Positions 1 to 8,340 of a stretch of DNA of 64,000 bases are shown in pieces. Source of the stretch: JAXGZG01 sp050952065 (GTDB lineage Bacteria > Bacillota > Sulfobacillia > Fermentithermobacillales > Fermentithermobacillaceae); assembly GCA_050952065.1 (NCBI GenBank), contig JBMNKF010000007.1:1-64000 (forward strand), read 5' to 3'. Numbering within the stretch: the stretch's first letter is position 1; every line of letters begins with the position of its first letter. Both the position numbers and the translations under genes were made by a program. The notes below the pieces were generated by a model. The model was not told the origin of the DNA. It was given only the letters and a program-made list of their open reading frames with translations, and ran no database searches.

Positions 1-456
1 CTCTGAGAGGAATCTGGCAATCCAGGTAGGATTGTTCTTGGCGAACTCGACGAATTTTGCTATTCGGTCAACGAACTCGTCGCTGATGATGTGTTCTATA
101 CGTTCGGTGTCCTTGAGAATGTTTTGACGGACGCCGAAGTATCTCATGAACGTCTCGAGCAGTAGGTGTCTCGCCATGAGCTGGGCGCCGGTATCTCGTC
201 CCAGTTCTGTCAGCTGGAGTATGCCGTATTTCTCGTAGACTAGGTATCCGCTTTCGGAGAGTCTTTGGACCATACGCGTTGCGGAAGGAGGTTGCACGTT
301 CAGTGCGGCGGCCAAGTCCGTTAGCCTAAGGTACTGTCTTTCAGACGTCAAACGGAAGATCATCTCTAAGTAGTCTTCCATGCTCGGAGTGAGGTCTTGT
401 TCTTCATCTGCCAGGCTGTAGCCCCTAAATGTCCGAAAGCTGCCGTCGTTGTCCAT
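1..456 (-). CDS. DtxR/MntR-family metal-dependent transcriptional regulator (3' end outside window)
   Basis: The reverse strand from an ATG at 456 reads without a stop to the window edge, giving the first 152 residues. GGAGGTGAT lies just upstream of the start. After about 23 residues comes SMEDYLEMIF, the typical opening of the DtxR winged helix, then a helix-turn-helix (LTDLAAALNVQPPSATRMVQ) and the start of the dimerisation and metal-binding domain with HLLLETF and a later ERIEH. Members repress metal uptake genes when loaded with Fe or Mn. The target metal cannot be told from this part, and the C-terminus is missing. No divergent transporter is visible: the nearest plus-strand gene is a glycosidase. 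Confidence 0.85.
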   Translation of the reverse strand, partial: MDNDGSFRTFRGYSLADEEQDLTPSMEDYLEMIFRLTSERQYLRLTDLAAALNVQPPSATRMVQRLSESGYLVYEKYGILQLTELGRDTGAQLMARHLLLETFMRYFGVRQNILKDTERIEHIISDEFVDRIAKFVEFAKNNPTWIARFLSE

Positions 457-618
457 AGAGATCACCTCCGTATAGATGCGTTGGGCGGCGCCTGCTTTCT
501 TACTGCACCTTATGCTCTGTTTACCGAAAGCTTCCTTGGGAATTCGATTGGAGGTTAGAGGTAGTTGGTGTCTTACAGTCGAAGGAACCGCGAGAACACT
601 TCCGGGAGGCGATGAGTC

Positions 619-1914
619 TTGCTCAAGATATGTTTTCTGGGAGCCGGCAGCACAGTGTTCGCCAAGAACGTATTGGGGGACTGCATGCTGACTCCATCTC
701 TGCATGGGGCCGAGTTGGCGCTTTTCGATATCGACCTGAAACGTCTCGGCGAATCCGAGGCAATGCTGAAGAACATCAACCGAAACACCGGCGGGCTGGC
801 AAATGTGGTAGCCTATACGGATCGAAAGGCGGCGTTGAAGGGAGCGAAGTACGTCGTCAACGCTGTTCAGGTAGGCGGATATGAGCCTAGCACCGTAATA
901 GATTTCGAGGTACCCAAGAAGTACGGTCTCAGGCAAACCATTGGTGATACTTTGGGTATCGGTGGTATCTTTAGGGCTCTCCGAACGATTCCCGTTATGC
1001 TGGATTTTGCCCGCGACATAGAAGAAGTCTGTCCCGACGCACTCTTCCTCAATTACACCAACCCCATGGCCATCCTTACTGGTGTTATGCTGCGATACAC
1101 CGCGGTAAAGACAGTTGGCCTATGTCACAGCGTGCAGGTGTGCGCTTCGGAGCTTCTGAAAGGACTTGGGATGGAGTACGAAGGTATTCAGTGGAAGATC
1201 GCCGGCATAAACCACATGGCGTGGCTTCTGGAAATCACCAAGGATGGGAAAGACCTTTATCCCGAGATCAAACGCCGCGCCCTAGAGCGTCCAACTCCTC
1301 ACAACGACATGGTGAGATATGAGATCATGAAGCAGTTTGGATACTACGTAACCGAGTCCAGTGAGCATAACGCCGAGTACATGCCGTATTTCATAAAGAG
1401 CGGGTACCCCGCGCTCATCGAAAGGTTCCAGATTCCGTTGGATGAATACCCCAGACGCTGCGTGGACCAGATCGAACGTTGGGAGACCATGCGGGACGAA
1501 CTGGTCCATAACGCCGAGCTTACCCATAGTCGTACCACCGAATATGCCTCTTACATTATGGAAGCCATGGAGACTGGGGTGCCTTACACGATCGGCGGCA
1601 ACGTCATGAACACTGGCCTCATCGAGAACTTGCCCTATGAGGCCTGCGTGGAAGTACCGTGCCTAGTGGACAGAAGCGGAGTCACTCCCTGCTACGTCGG
1701 ACGGATACCTTTGCAGTTGGCTGCCCTGAACATGACCAACATCAATGTGCAGTTGTTGACAATAGAAGCTGCTATGACTCGGACCAAGGATTACGTCTAT
1801 CAGGCGGCTATGCTGGATCCTCATACATCGTCGGAGTTGTCCATAGATGACATAAGAAGCCTCTGTGATGACCTCTTCGACGCCCATGGTGACATGATCC
1901 CAAAGTACAAGTGA
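619..1914 (+). CDS. melA: GH4 family alpha-galactosidase (MelA-like)
   Basis: 431-residue family 4 glycoside hydrolase; these enzymes use NAD+ and a divalent metal in a redox-elimination mechanism, probably here on melibiose-type alpha-galactosides in the cytoplasm. Visible features: Rossmann motif FLGAGST near residue 6, the DID adenine-side motif near 37, NYTNPM at 145-150, metal ligand Cys169 in GLCHS and His199 in GINH. Stretches such as FRALRTIP, YYVTESSEH and VEVPCLVD follow E. coli MelA closely, so I favour alpha-galactosidase over alpha-glucosidase or LplD. The start is TTG 619 with GGGAGG at 604-609. It stands alone, and no sugar transporter is next to it. Confidence 0.87.
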   Translation: MLKICFLGAGSTVFAKNVLGDCMLTPSLHGAELALFDIDLKRLGESEAMLKNINRNTGGLANVVAYTDRKAALKGAKYVVNAVQVGGYEPSTVIDFEVPKKYGLRQTIGDTLGIGGIFRALRTIPVMLDFARDIEEVCPDALFLNYTNPMAILTGVMLRYTAVKTVGLCHSVQVCASELLKGLGMEYEGIQWKIAGINHMAWLLEITKDGKDLYPEIKRRALERPTPHNDMVRYEIMKQFGYYVTESSEHNAEYMPYFIKSGYPALIERFQIPLDEYPRRCVDQIERWETMRDELVHNAELTHSRTTEYASYIMEAMETGVPYTIGGNVMNTGLIENLPYEACVEVPCLVDRSGVTPCYVGRIPLQLAALNMTNINVQLLTIEAAMTRTKDYVYQAAMLDPHTSSELSIDDIRSLCDDLFDAHGDMIPKYK

Positions 1915-1948
1915 CTTAAGTCAGCCTAGATTGGGCATCTCTACCTAG

Positions 1949-1999
1949 ACCTTCCCGGGATTGAGCAGGACAAGCATGCGCCACCGGGAAGGTGTCTTT
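1949..1999 (+). terminator. Rho-independent terminator after melA
   Basis: A perfect 10-bp inverted repeat (ACCTTCCCGG at 1949-1958 with CCGGGAAGGT at 1984-1993) is followed by GTCTTTT. The loop is long (25 nt), which lowers confidence somewhat. Confidence 0.6.
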
Positions 2000-2270
2000 T
2001 GCATTGTGCGCCCCCTTCAGGAACGCAAGGGACTCGCCCGCAAGAAAGCCTCATTCCGTAGGACATAAGTCCTAGCGTCCTTCTTTAGACATCATGTCCC
2101 GCTTCCGATACCAAAGGTGACACAACTTAACCTGTACCAAAACCGTTACCCCTAAGAAGGGGGGAGCAGTAAAAAACACGGGGACTTCGGGGAAGCGAAG
2201 CGCACAACGAATGGTCCCGTGGCCGTTCAGGCGAGACATTAGAGTCTATACATTCAGGGAGGTAAGATCC
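2000..2270 (+). promoter_or_regulatory. Pilin upstream region with an RNA-like hairpin
   Basis: There is no gene in this stretch. At 2177-2221 a nested inverted repeat is visible: CACGGG(G)AC at 2177-2185 pairs with GTCCCGTG at 2214-2221, with one bulged G. Inside it, CTTCG at 2185-2189 pairs with CGAAG at 2196-2200. It ends 50 nt before the pilin ATG. I do not recognise it as a known riboswitch, and I see no clear -35/-10 pair. Confidence 0.35.
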
Positions 2271-2459
2271 ATGCTTTGGAACGTCTATGAATCAGTCAGA
2301 AAGGTTTTCCGGAACGAGAAAGGTCAGGGTATGGTGGAATATGCACTGATTATCGGGTTAATCGCTGTTGCGCTGCTCGTGGCCTTGGGGAACGTGGAAG
2401 GCGGGATTTCCGGCATATTCGAAAGAATCGTTACGGCTCTCGATGGCGCCGGCACCTAG
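2271..2459 (+). CDS. flp: Flp/Fap-type major pilin
   Basis: 62-residue prepilin. The Tad prepilin-peptidase site is visible as KGQGMVEYAL (cleavage after the first G, with the E-Y pair in the +5/+6 region), directly followed by a hydrophobic helix (IIGLIAVALLVAL) that forms the pilus core. Start ATG 2271 is chosen because AGGGAGGT lies at 2256-2263; an upstream ATG at 2211 has no such site. It is the first gene of the Tad operon, and a stable hairpin follows it, as expected for a pilin made in excess over the assembly proteins. Confidence 0.9.
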   Translation: MLWNVYESVRKVFRNEKGQGMVEYALIIGLIAVALLVALGNVEGGISGIFERIVTALDGAGT

Positions 2460-2478
2460 TTCTGTTGCGATCTCACTG

Positions 2479-2505
2479 CAAGGGCCCCTCTGGGGCCCTT
2501 TAGCA
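2479..2505 (+). terminator. Strong hairpin between pilin and assembly genes
   Basis: AAGGGCCCC at 2480-2488 pairs perfectly with GGGGCCCTT at 2492-2500 around a 3-nt loop. Only a short T-run follows, so it is more likely a partial terminator or mRNA-stabilising hairpin that lets some transcripts continue into the assembly genes. Confidence 0.6.
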
Positions 2506-2526
2506 CACTTACGGGGAGGCGATGTC

Positions 2527-2592
2527 ATGACCACTCTCAGAAGAACGAGACAGCGGGTAACGGGCATCACTTCCGAGGTCGGGTGTGACTGA
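2527..2592 (+). CDS. Possible 21-residue leader peptide overlapping tadE
   Basis: An ATG at 2527 sits 6 nt after GGGGAGG (2514-2520) and opens a short frame starting MTTLRRTRQRVTG and ending at TGA 2590-2592, inside the start of the TadE-like gene in another frame. Its beginning resembles that of the TadE-like protein (MTEMRRTLRSEE). It may serve to couple translation or may be a decayed duplicate start; it may also be nothing. Confidence 0.25.
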   Translation: MTTLRRTRQRVTGITSEVGCD

Positions 2593-3022
2593 GATGCGCA
2601 GGACTCTTCGGTCCGAAGAGCGGGGACAAAGTCTCGTTGAGTTCGCCTTGGTGCTTCCGGTGCTCATTTTCCTACTTCTGGCCATTATCGAAGGCGGAAG
2701 GATCTTCTCTGCCTATGTAGAGCTGCAAAGCGTAGCCCGGGATGGCGCGAGATTCGCTTCGATCAACTGCACTTCAGAGATGGTTTCAGACCATCAGATT
2801 CCCTCGTGGGTTACAGGCAACCTGACGCCTTGGGTTTTGGAAAAGACGGCTTCGTTGGACGAAGGGTCCCTGCAGCTGGAGTTTGCACGAAACGGCGAAG
2901 CGGGAGGTGTGTGGGTGGAAGTCACTCTGACCTATGCGTTGGAGATAGGCACACCCATCATCCGAGATATCACTGGGAACCCGTTTGTACTTCAGTCCCG
3001 CATGGCAATGCGAAGCGAGTGA
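2585..3022 (+). CDS. tadE: TadE-like pseudopilin / pilus assembly protein
   Basis: 145 residues. The N-terminus ERGQSLVEFALVLPVLIFLL carries the TadE signature: a prepilin-type G followed by a hydrophobic helix with a conserved Glu. After that comes GGRIFSAYVELQSVARDGARFA, the usual TadE continuation. TadE and TadF are minor pseudopilins needed for Flp pilus assembly. I take GTG 2585 because GAGGT at 2575-2579 is well spaced from it; ATG 2594 is the alternative. It lies between the pilin and a TadG-like gene in the same operon. Confidence 0.8.
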   Translation: MTEMRRTLRSEERGQSLVEFALVLPVLIFLLLAIIEGGRIFSAYVELQSVARDGARFASINCTSEMVSDHQIPSWVTGNLTPWVLEKTASLDEGSLQLEFARNGEAGGVWVEVTLTYALEIGTPIIRDITGNPFVLQSRMAMRSE

Positions 3023-3044
3023 TGGCTTTTCAGGAGGGACTCAT

Positions 3045-3998
3045 ATGTTGGGAAAGCGACAGGACGAACGTGGTTCGGCTCTGATCATGACGGCTGCAGC
3101 CATGGTTTGCTTGTTGGGCTTTGCCGCCTTGGCTGTAGATGGAGGGTCCCTGTATTTCAAACACACGAAACTCCAAGATATCGCCGATTCGGCGGCCTTG
3201 GCGGCAGGTTCCGCAGCGGCACGCGTGGTAGGAGACCAGATGCTAAAGCGTTCGGTCTCTCTTGAGGCAGTCTTCCAGTGCGTAGAGGCTAACGGATTAC
3301 AGATAATTGAGATCAGCGGCAATGACGCCCGGGTTCTCATGGGCACCGAGGTAGGGCAAGTTTCCGTCACTTTCCCAGAGGACAGTAAGATCCAAGTGAA
3401 CCTCAGTCTGAGCGCCGACCTGTTTTTCGCCAGGGCGATATCACGGAGCACCGCAGAACTTGGGGTATCCTCAGTTGCCTACGTGTCACAGGAAGCTCGC
3501 GGCATCGTACCCATAGCCTTTTTCCGGGACGGATACGCATCCGGCACACAATACGACATGACCCTTACTTCGGGTGACGGAGTCTCAGGCAACTACGGTT
3601 TTCTGGATTATCGGCCTCCCAACCTTCTTGAACAGTTTCTCACTGAAGGATATCACGGGGGTGTCGCAGTCGGTGACCTGATAAGCACATACCCCGGCAT
3701 GAAAGTTGGTCGCATCAAGCAGGCGATGGACGAAAGGCTTGGTGGGTGTACTCACGGTTGTACCCATGAGAGTTTTGTGCCCGGCTGCCCCAGAGTTGTA
3801 GTGATCCCAACCGTATCGGACTTCTACGAGGCTTCGGGTAGGAGTTACGTGACCGTTACCGGTTTCGTCAAGTTCTTCATAGATGCTTACGATTCTAAGG
3901 GCAGGGTGCTCAAAGGCTGGTGTCTTGGCCCCGTGAGCGAGAACGAAGCCAACTCAGTCACAGGCATTGTTCAGCACGTGAAATTGGTTGATAGGTGA
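3045..3998 (+). CDS. TadG-like pilus assembly protein
   Basis: 317 residues. The N-terminus (DERGSALIMTAAAMVCLLGF, then ALAVDGGSLYFKHTKLQDIADSAALAAG) is the TadG-like N-terminal domain: one membrane helix, then a region rich in small residues. The rest is extracellular and unassigned, with a Cys pair around GGCTHGCTH and a further Cys in PGCPRV. The start ATG 3045 follows AGGAGGGA at 3032-3039. It overlaps no neighbour and ends just before the cpaB start, where its stop lies inside the next ribosome binding site. Confidence 0.7.
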   Translation: MLGKRQDERGSALIMTAAAMVCLLGFAALAVDGGSLYFKHTKLQDIADSAALAAGSAAARVVGDQMLKRSVSLEAVFQCVEANGLQIIEISGNDARVLMGTEVGQVSVTFPEDSKIQVNLSLSADLFFARAISRSTAELGVSSVAYVSQEARGIVPIAFFRDGYASGTQYDMTLTSGDGVSGNYGFLDYRPPNLLEQFLTEGYHGGVAVGDLISTYPGMKVGRIKQAMDERLGGCTHGCTHESFVPGCPRVVVIPTVSDFYEASGRSYVTVTGFVKFFIDAYDSKGRVLKGWCLGPVSENEANSVTGIVQHVKLVDR

Positions 3999-4009
3999 GA
4001 TGATTGGCC

Positions 4010-4717
4010 ATGGCGTTCAAGAGTAGGTTTTGGATACTTGCCACTTTTTTGGTTGCGGTCATAGCGGGGCTCTTGGTCTATAGGTACCTGGATGAAGTCG
4101 GAAAGGCTTCGGTTACTGAAGAGATGACAACACAGGTGCTGGCTAGGATCAGGATCCCGGCAGGAACTGAGATTCAACAAGAAATGCTGGAGAGCAAGGA
4201 GATTCCGGCCAAGTACGCGTCCTCGTTAGCAATTAAGGAAATCAAAGAAGCAGTGGGCAAGTACGCCGCTACCGATATTTTGCCAGGGTCGGCCATAGTC
4301 GCAGGCAGTCTCACCGGACAGGCTGACGCCAAAGAGCTCCCCTTCAAGATACCCGCGGGGATGAGGGCCATCGCAGTTCCCGTGGATGAGGTGACGGGCG
4401 TGGCAGGATTCATCAAACCGGGACACAGAGTCGATGTCATAACGGTGGTGGCTGACCCCGAGGATAGGGCTAGATTGATCAGTCTCACGCTCATTCAGGA
4501 TGCTTTGGTCTTGGCGGTGGGACCCGACCTTCAGAAGAGAGACGGGGTACAGGCAGCGAGCACGGTGACCATCGCCGTGACTCCCGACCAAGCGCAGATT
4601 GAAGCGCTTTCAGAGAGGACGGGCACTGTCAGACTTTCGGTGAGACCTATGGGAGAAGGCGGCCAAGTGAACCTGTCTTCAGTAGACGTTGACGAACTTC
4701 TCAGGACGTATCCCTAG
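4010..4717 (+). CDS. cpaB: CpaB/RcpC family Flp pilus assembly protein
   Basis: 235 residues: an N-terminal membrane helix (FWILATFLVAVIAGLLVYRY), then a SAF-like domain (VLARIRIPAGTEIQQEML, DILPGSAIV) and an RcpC-type domain (GMRAIAVPVDEVTGVAGFIKPGHRVDVI). CpaB is a cell-surface assembly factor of Tad pili. ATG 4010 is used; TTG 4004, two codons upstream, is an alternative with tighter spacing to AGGTGAG. The absence of a secretin gene nearby fits a monoderm cell, where CpaB would work without RcpA. Confidence 0.83.
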   Translation: MAFKSRFWILATFLVAVIAGLLVYRYLDEVGKASVTEEMTTQVLARIRIPAGTEIQQEMLESKEIPAKYASSLAIKEIKEAVGKYAATDILPGSAIVAGSLTGQADAKELPFKIPAGMRAIAVPVDEVTGVAGFIKPGHRVDVITVVADPEDRARLISLTLIQDALVLAVGPDLQKRDGVQAASTVTIAVTPDQAQIEALSERTGTVRLSVRPMGEGGQVNLSSVDVDELLRTYP

Positions 4718-4729
4718 AGGTGGGTTGTA

Positions 4730-5986
4730 ATGCAGAGACCAACAGTTCTCATAATCGATAGTTCCAAAACAAACAATCTGAAGGAGAGAATATCCAAGAG
4801 CTCCGAATTGACTGTTGTTGGGAACGTTCAGGATGGCGATGTGGGCTTTGTCATGGCTGAACGTTGTCAGCCTTCGGTGATCGTCCTGAACGTAGACATG
4901 AACGACAATAAGGGTCAATCTCTGGCCGAGGCTTTGTCAATGGAACTCCCGATGTCAAGTCTTGTTCTGGTCACTTCCCGAGACAGTAGGAAGATACTCC
5001 GGCTGGGACTCTCGGTTGGAGCCAAGGATGTAATAAGCCTTCCGGTAGAAGATGACCGTCTCATACGGGCGGTGGAGAAGGCCGCCGAGCAAGGCCTCCG
5101 GCGCCAGCAAGCGTTTTCCGTCAAAAAGAAGTCAAGACCTCAGTTCAAAACAATCACAGTATTCAGCACCAAAGGCGGAGTCGGAAAGACCACTATAGCC
5201 CTGAACTTGGCTCTTGCAGTGCAGGAAATAACCGGTAAGAGGGCAGCCGTGGTAGACCTGGATCTTCTGTCGGGGAACTTGGGGTTGATGGCGGGGGTCA
5301 CCTGGAAGCGATCCATCAAAGATATGGTAGATGATATCGTCACTTTAGACCCAGAAACGTTGGATGGATATTGCTCGAAGCACCCAACAGGCTTAGCCGT
5401 GTTCCCTGCTCCTATCCAGCCAGATTTCTCAGGGTTTGTGCAGACAGAACATGTACAGAAAATTCTTTCACTAATGTCTCAAGTGTTCAACTACGTCATA
5501 GTGGATGCACCCACGTATATCCATGACACGGTAGTGCCGGCTTTGGAGGAATCCTCTGACATCCTTGCCGTAGCCACCCTGGATTTGGCTTCCGTGCAGA
5601 ACCTTCGGCAGTGTCTTGACCTTCTAGGCAGGCTTTCACTCCGTTCAAAAGTCAGGGTCGTTCTCAATAAGGTCGGTTACGCCGGCGGTCTGAAAGTCAA
5701 GGATCTAGAGGATGAGCTGGGGACTCAGGTACAATGTGTCCTTCCGTTTGCCGAAAAACTATCGGTTGATGCTGTCAACATGGGTAATCCCGTGTATTTG
5801 TCTGCCCGCAACTCACCTTTAGCCAAGAAGATCGATGAGTTGGCAAGACAAGTGTTGGGAGGAGGCGAGGAGAGGACGCAGCGGGGCTTTCCGAGGTTGT
5901 TCGGCAGACGAGACTCTAGACATCAAGACGGGCCCCAACCCAAGGTCGACGTTTCCAATGTCATGGCGCTTGGAGGTGACAACTGA
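4730..5986 (+). CDS. tadZ: TadZ/CpaE-like ATPase with receiver-like N-domain
   Basis: 418 residues. Residues 1-125 look like an atypical response-regulator receiver fold (TVLIIDSS, SVIVLNVDMND, SSLVLVTSRDS). From about 140 a ParA/MinD-type ATPase follows with a deviant Walker A (FSTKGGVGKTT), VVDLDLLSGNLG and VIVDAPTY. TadZ positions the pilus machine at its cellular site. The stop codon overlaps the next start by one base (TGATG), so translation is probably coupled to tadA. Confidence 0.85.
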   Translation: MQRPTVLIIDSSKTNNLKERISKSSELTVVGNVQDGDVGFVMAERCQPSVIVLNVDMNDNKGQSLAEALSMELPMSSLVLVTSRDSRKILRLGLSVGAKDVISLPVEDDRLIRAVEKAAEQGLRRQQAFSVKKKSRPQFKTITVFSTKGGVGKTTIALNLALAVQEITGKRAAVVDLDLLSGNLGLMAGVTWKRSIKDMVDDIVTLDPETLDGYCSKHPTGLAVFPAPIQPDFSGFVQTEHVQKILSLMSQVFNYVIVDAPTYIHDTVVPALEESSDILAVATLDLASVQNLRQCLDLLGRLSLRSKVRVVLNKVGYAGGLKVKDLEDELGTQVQCVLPFAEKLSVDAVNMGNPVYLSARNSPLAKKIDELARQVLGGGEERTQRGFPRLFGRRDSRHQDGPQPKVDVSNVMALGGDN

Positions 5987-7347
5987 TGTCAACATCGCTA
6001 CTTCACAGCAGGCTAGAGCAATACCGCCCCAAGAGCTCCCACGATGTGATCGAGGAAGCCACGCCCGTCCCTTCGCGGCGCGCGTTCCTTAAGGAGGCCA
6101 AAGAGCGGGTCATGAGGGAAGCTGTGGATAGTGTAGACGTTGACGCCATGACCCGCATGTCGTCTTCCGAGTGGTCCAAGTACCTATCCGATGCAGTCGG
6201 GATGCTTGCCGCCCGCATTCTCAAGGAAATGGACCTCACGCTTACTCGTGCGGAGCAGCACAGGCTGGTGGGCGAGATAGTCTCGGAGATAGACGGATAC
6301 GGACCTATTACGGGCCTTCTTGCTGACAGCAGCGTGAGTGAGATCATGGTTAACGGACCGGACCGGGTCTACGTAGAGAGAGCGGGCAAAGTTGAACTTG
6401 TGGACGTAACATTTAAGGACGAAGGGCACGTAATGCGCATCATCGAGCGCATAGTCGCTCCTTTGGGAAAAAGGATTGATGAGAGTTCGCCCATGGTCGA
6501 CGCCAGGCTTCCCGATGGTTCTCGAGTGAACGCCACTATCCCGCCGGTGTCTTTGAACGGCCCCGTGATCACCATACGGAAATTCTCTGACCGCCCGTAC
6601 GGTATGTCTGACTTGATACGCTTTGGGACTGTCAATACCAACATGGCGGTGTTACTCAAGGCATGCGTTGAGGGGCGTCTTAACATAATTGTCAGCGGAG
6701 GCACGGGAAGCGGCAAAACGACAACTCTTAACGTGCTCTCTTCTTTCATTCCTGCTAGCGAGAGGATCGTTACCATCGAAGATGCTGCCGAGCTTGTGCT
6801 TCAGCAGGATCACGTTGTCAGGCTCGAGTGCCGACCCCCTAACATAGAAGGTAAGGGGCGAATCGCCATTCGAGATCTTGTCATCAACTCGCTGCGTATG
6901 AGGCCCGACCGCATCGTAGTTGGAGAGGTGCGTGGGGGTGAGGCGCTGGACATGCTTCAGGCCATGAATACCGGGCACGATGGTTCTCTTACCACAGGCC
7001 ACGCAAACAGCCCCAGGGACATGCTGTCCCGACTCGAGACTATGGTGCTCATGGCCGGGGTGGATCTGCCGGTCAGAGCTATTCGCGAACAGATCGTCGG
7101 CGGTCTGGATCTCATCGTCCACCAGTCAAGGTTCCGCGATGGTACCCGTAAGATCACGAAAATCACCGAGGTAGTGGGCATGGAAGGGGACGTCATCACC
7201 TTGCAGGACATCTATACCTACGAAGAGCAAGGCATAAGCGAAGGCGGCAAGGTAATTGGGACTTTCAGGGCAACCGGTGTTATCCCAAAGTTCCTGCCCG
7301 CCTTGGAGACCAAAGGAATCCACTTACCTATGTCGGTGTTTTCTTAG
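5986..7347 (+). CDS. tadA: TadA/CpaF family pilus assembly ATPase
   Basis: 453-residue secretion ATPase of the PilT/VirB11 superfamily that powers pilus polymerisation. Visible motifs: the N-terminal region with GYGPITGLLADSSVSEIMVN, Walker A SGGTGSGKTTTLN, Asp box-like RIVTIEDAAEL, Walker B RPDRIVVGEVRGGEALDML and the His box TGHDGSLTTGHANSP. The start ATG 5986 overlaps the tadZ stop. It has the length and order typical of CpaF. Confidence 0.93.
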   Translation: MSTSLLHSRLEQYRPKSSHDVIEEATPVPSRRAFLKEAKERVMREAVDSVDVDAMTRMSSSEWSKYLSDAVGMLAARILKEMDLTLTRAEQHRLVGEIVSEIDGYGPITGLLADSSVSEIMVNGPDRVYVERAGKVELVDVTFKDEGHVMRIIERIVAPLGKRIDESSPMVDARLPDGSRVNATIPPVSLNGPVITIRKFSDRPYGMSDLIRFGTVNTNMAVLLKACVEGRLNIIVSGGTGSGKTTTLNVLSSFIPASERIVTIEDAAELVLQQDHVVRLECRPPNIEGKGRIAIRDLVINSLRMRPDRIVVGEVRGGEALDMLQAMNTGHDGSLTTGHANSPRDMLSRLETMVLMAGVDLPVRAIREQIVGGLDLIVHQSRFRDGTRKITKITEVVGMEGDVITLQDIYTYEEQGISEGGKVIGTFRATGVIPKFLPALETKGIHLPMSVFS

Positions 7348-7365
7348 GATTCGGGAGGTGCTTTC

Positions 7366-8340
7366 TTGCCTTTCTTGATAGCGGTATTGGCCGGCGTTCT
7401 GGCCGCCCTTATACTCTGGCAGATGATACTTTTCGCTACGCGACGTCAAAGACACCTGGCCGGACGCATGAGAGTGGCAGTTGGTCAGGCTTCTTCAGAT
7501 GCGCCCAACGCTGCATTGCCTGCCGGAACAATCGTCAAGAAAAGAAGAAGATGGTTTTCGGTAATCCCCGCTATGAAGGGGGTATTCGGTCAGAAGTACG
7601 TGGAGCGTGCCAGGGTCAACCTGGCTAAGGCCGGAGTTCCACTCAGGCCGGAGGAATTGGCCAGCATATGCCTAGTGACTTCTCTAATCCTCGCGGGTCT
7701 GGGAATTGCCGCAAGAAAGGGTTTGCCCCTGGCAACCTTACTGGGGGTCGTGGGTCTCGTGTTTCCCCACATGTGGGTGTCTCTATTGAAGCGTAGGAGA
7801 GCCGCCAAGCTCGAGAGTCAGCTCTTGGATGCGCTGGCGCTCTTGGCAAACTCTCTTCGGGCGGGCCATAGTTTTATGCAGGCGCTAGAACTTGTTGGGC
7901 GGGATATGGGCCCTCCCTTGGGTCCTGAGATAGCGAGAGTCCTTCGGGAAAGCCGAATAGGCTTGTCGATAGATGAGGCTTTCGAGGCCCTTACCGAGAG
8001 ATTCGATTCCCGCGATCTCGAACTGGTTGTAACAGGGGTTCTTATTCAAAGGCAAGTGGGCGGTAACCTGGCTGAAGTCTTCGACAACATAGCGTCCACA
8101 ATAGATAATCGCATTAAATCAAGGGCCAAAGTAAGAGCTCTAACTGCTCAAGGCCGTATGACCGCATGGGTCATCTCTCTCTTGCCTTTTGCATTGGCGG
8201 CAGTCATCTTCGGTATGTACCCTGACTTTAGCGCCATCATGCTATCAACTCCTGCCGGGCTAGGCATGCTCTCTGGCGCCGGGTTGCTCTTGCTTATCGG
8301 GGTTTTTCTCTTGAGAAAAGTGGTGAACGTGGATGCTTAG
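7366..8340 (+). CDS. tadB: TadB family inner membrane pilus platform protein
   Basis: 324 residues with a type II secretion F (GspF) domain. Membrane helices lie at the N-terminus (about 3-24), around 95-135 and at the C-terminus (two, about 268-320). The central cytoplasmic part has ALALLANSLRAGHSFMQALE, typical of TadB. The start is TTG 7366 with GGGAGGTG at 7353-7360. It overlaps tadC by 8 bases, and the two form the membrane platform. Confidence 0.87.
   Translation: MPFLIAVLAGVLAALILWQMILFATRRQRHLAGRMRVAVGQASSDAPNAALPAGTIVKKRRRWFSVIPAMKGVFGQKYVERARVNLAKAGVPLRPEELASICLVTSLILAGLGIAARKGLPLATLLGVVGLVFPHMWVSLLKRRRAAKLESQLLDALALLANSLRAGHSFMQALELVGRDMGPPLGPEIARVLRESRIGLSIDEAFEALTERFDSRDLELVVTGVLIQRQVGGNLAEVFDNIASTIDNRIKSRAKVRALTAQGRMTAWVISLLPFALAAVIFGMYPDFSAIMLSTPAGLGMLSGAGLLLLIGVFLLRKVVNVDA

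Noticed and set aside
3041..3451. Antisense open frame of 136 codons in the TadG-like gene
   Set aside because: No start signal and composition typical of a shadow of the pilus gene.
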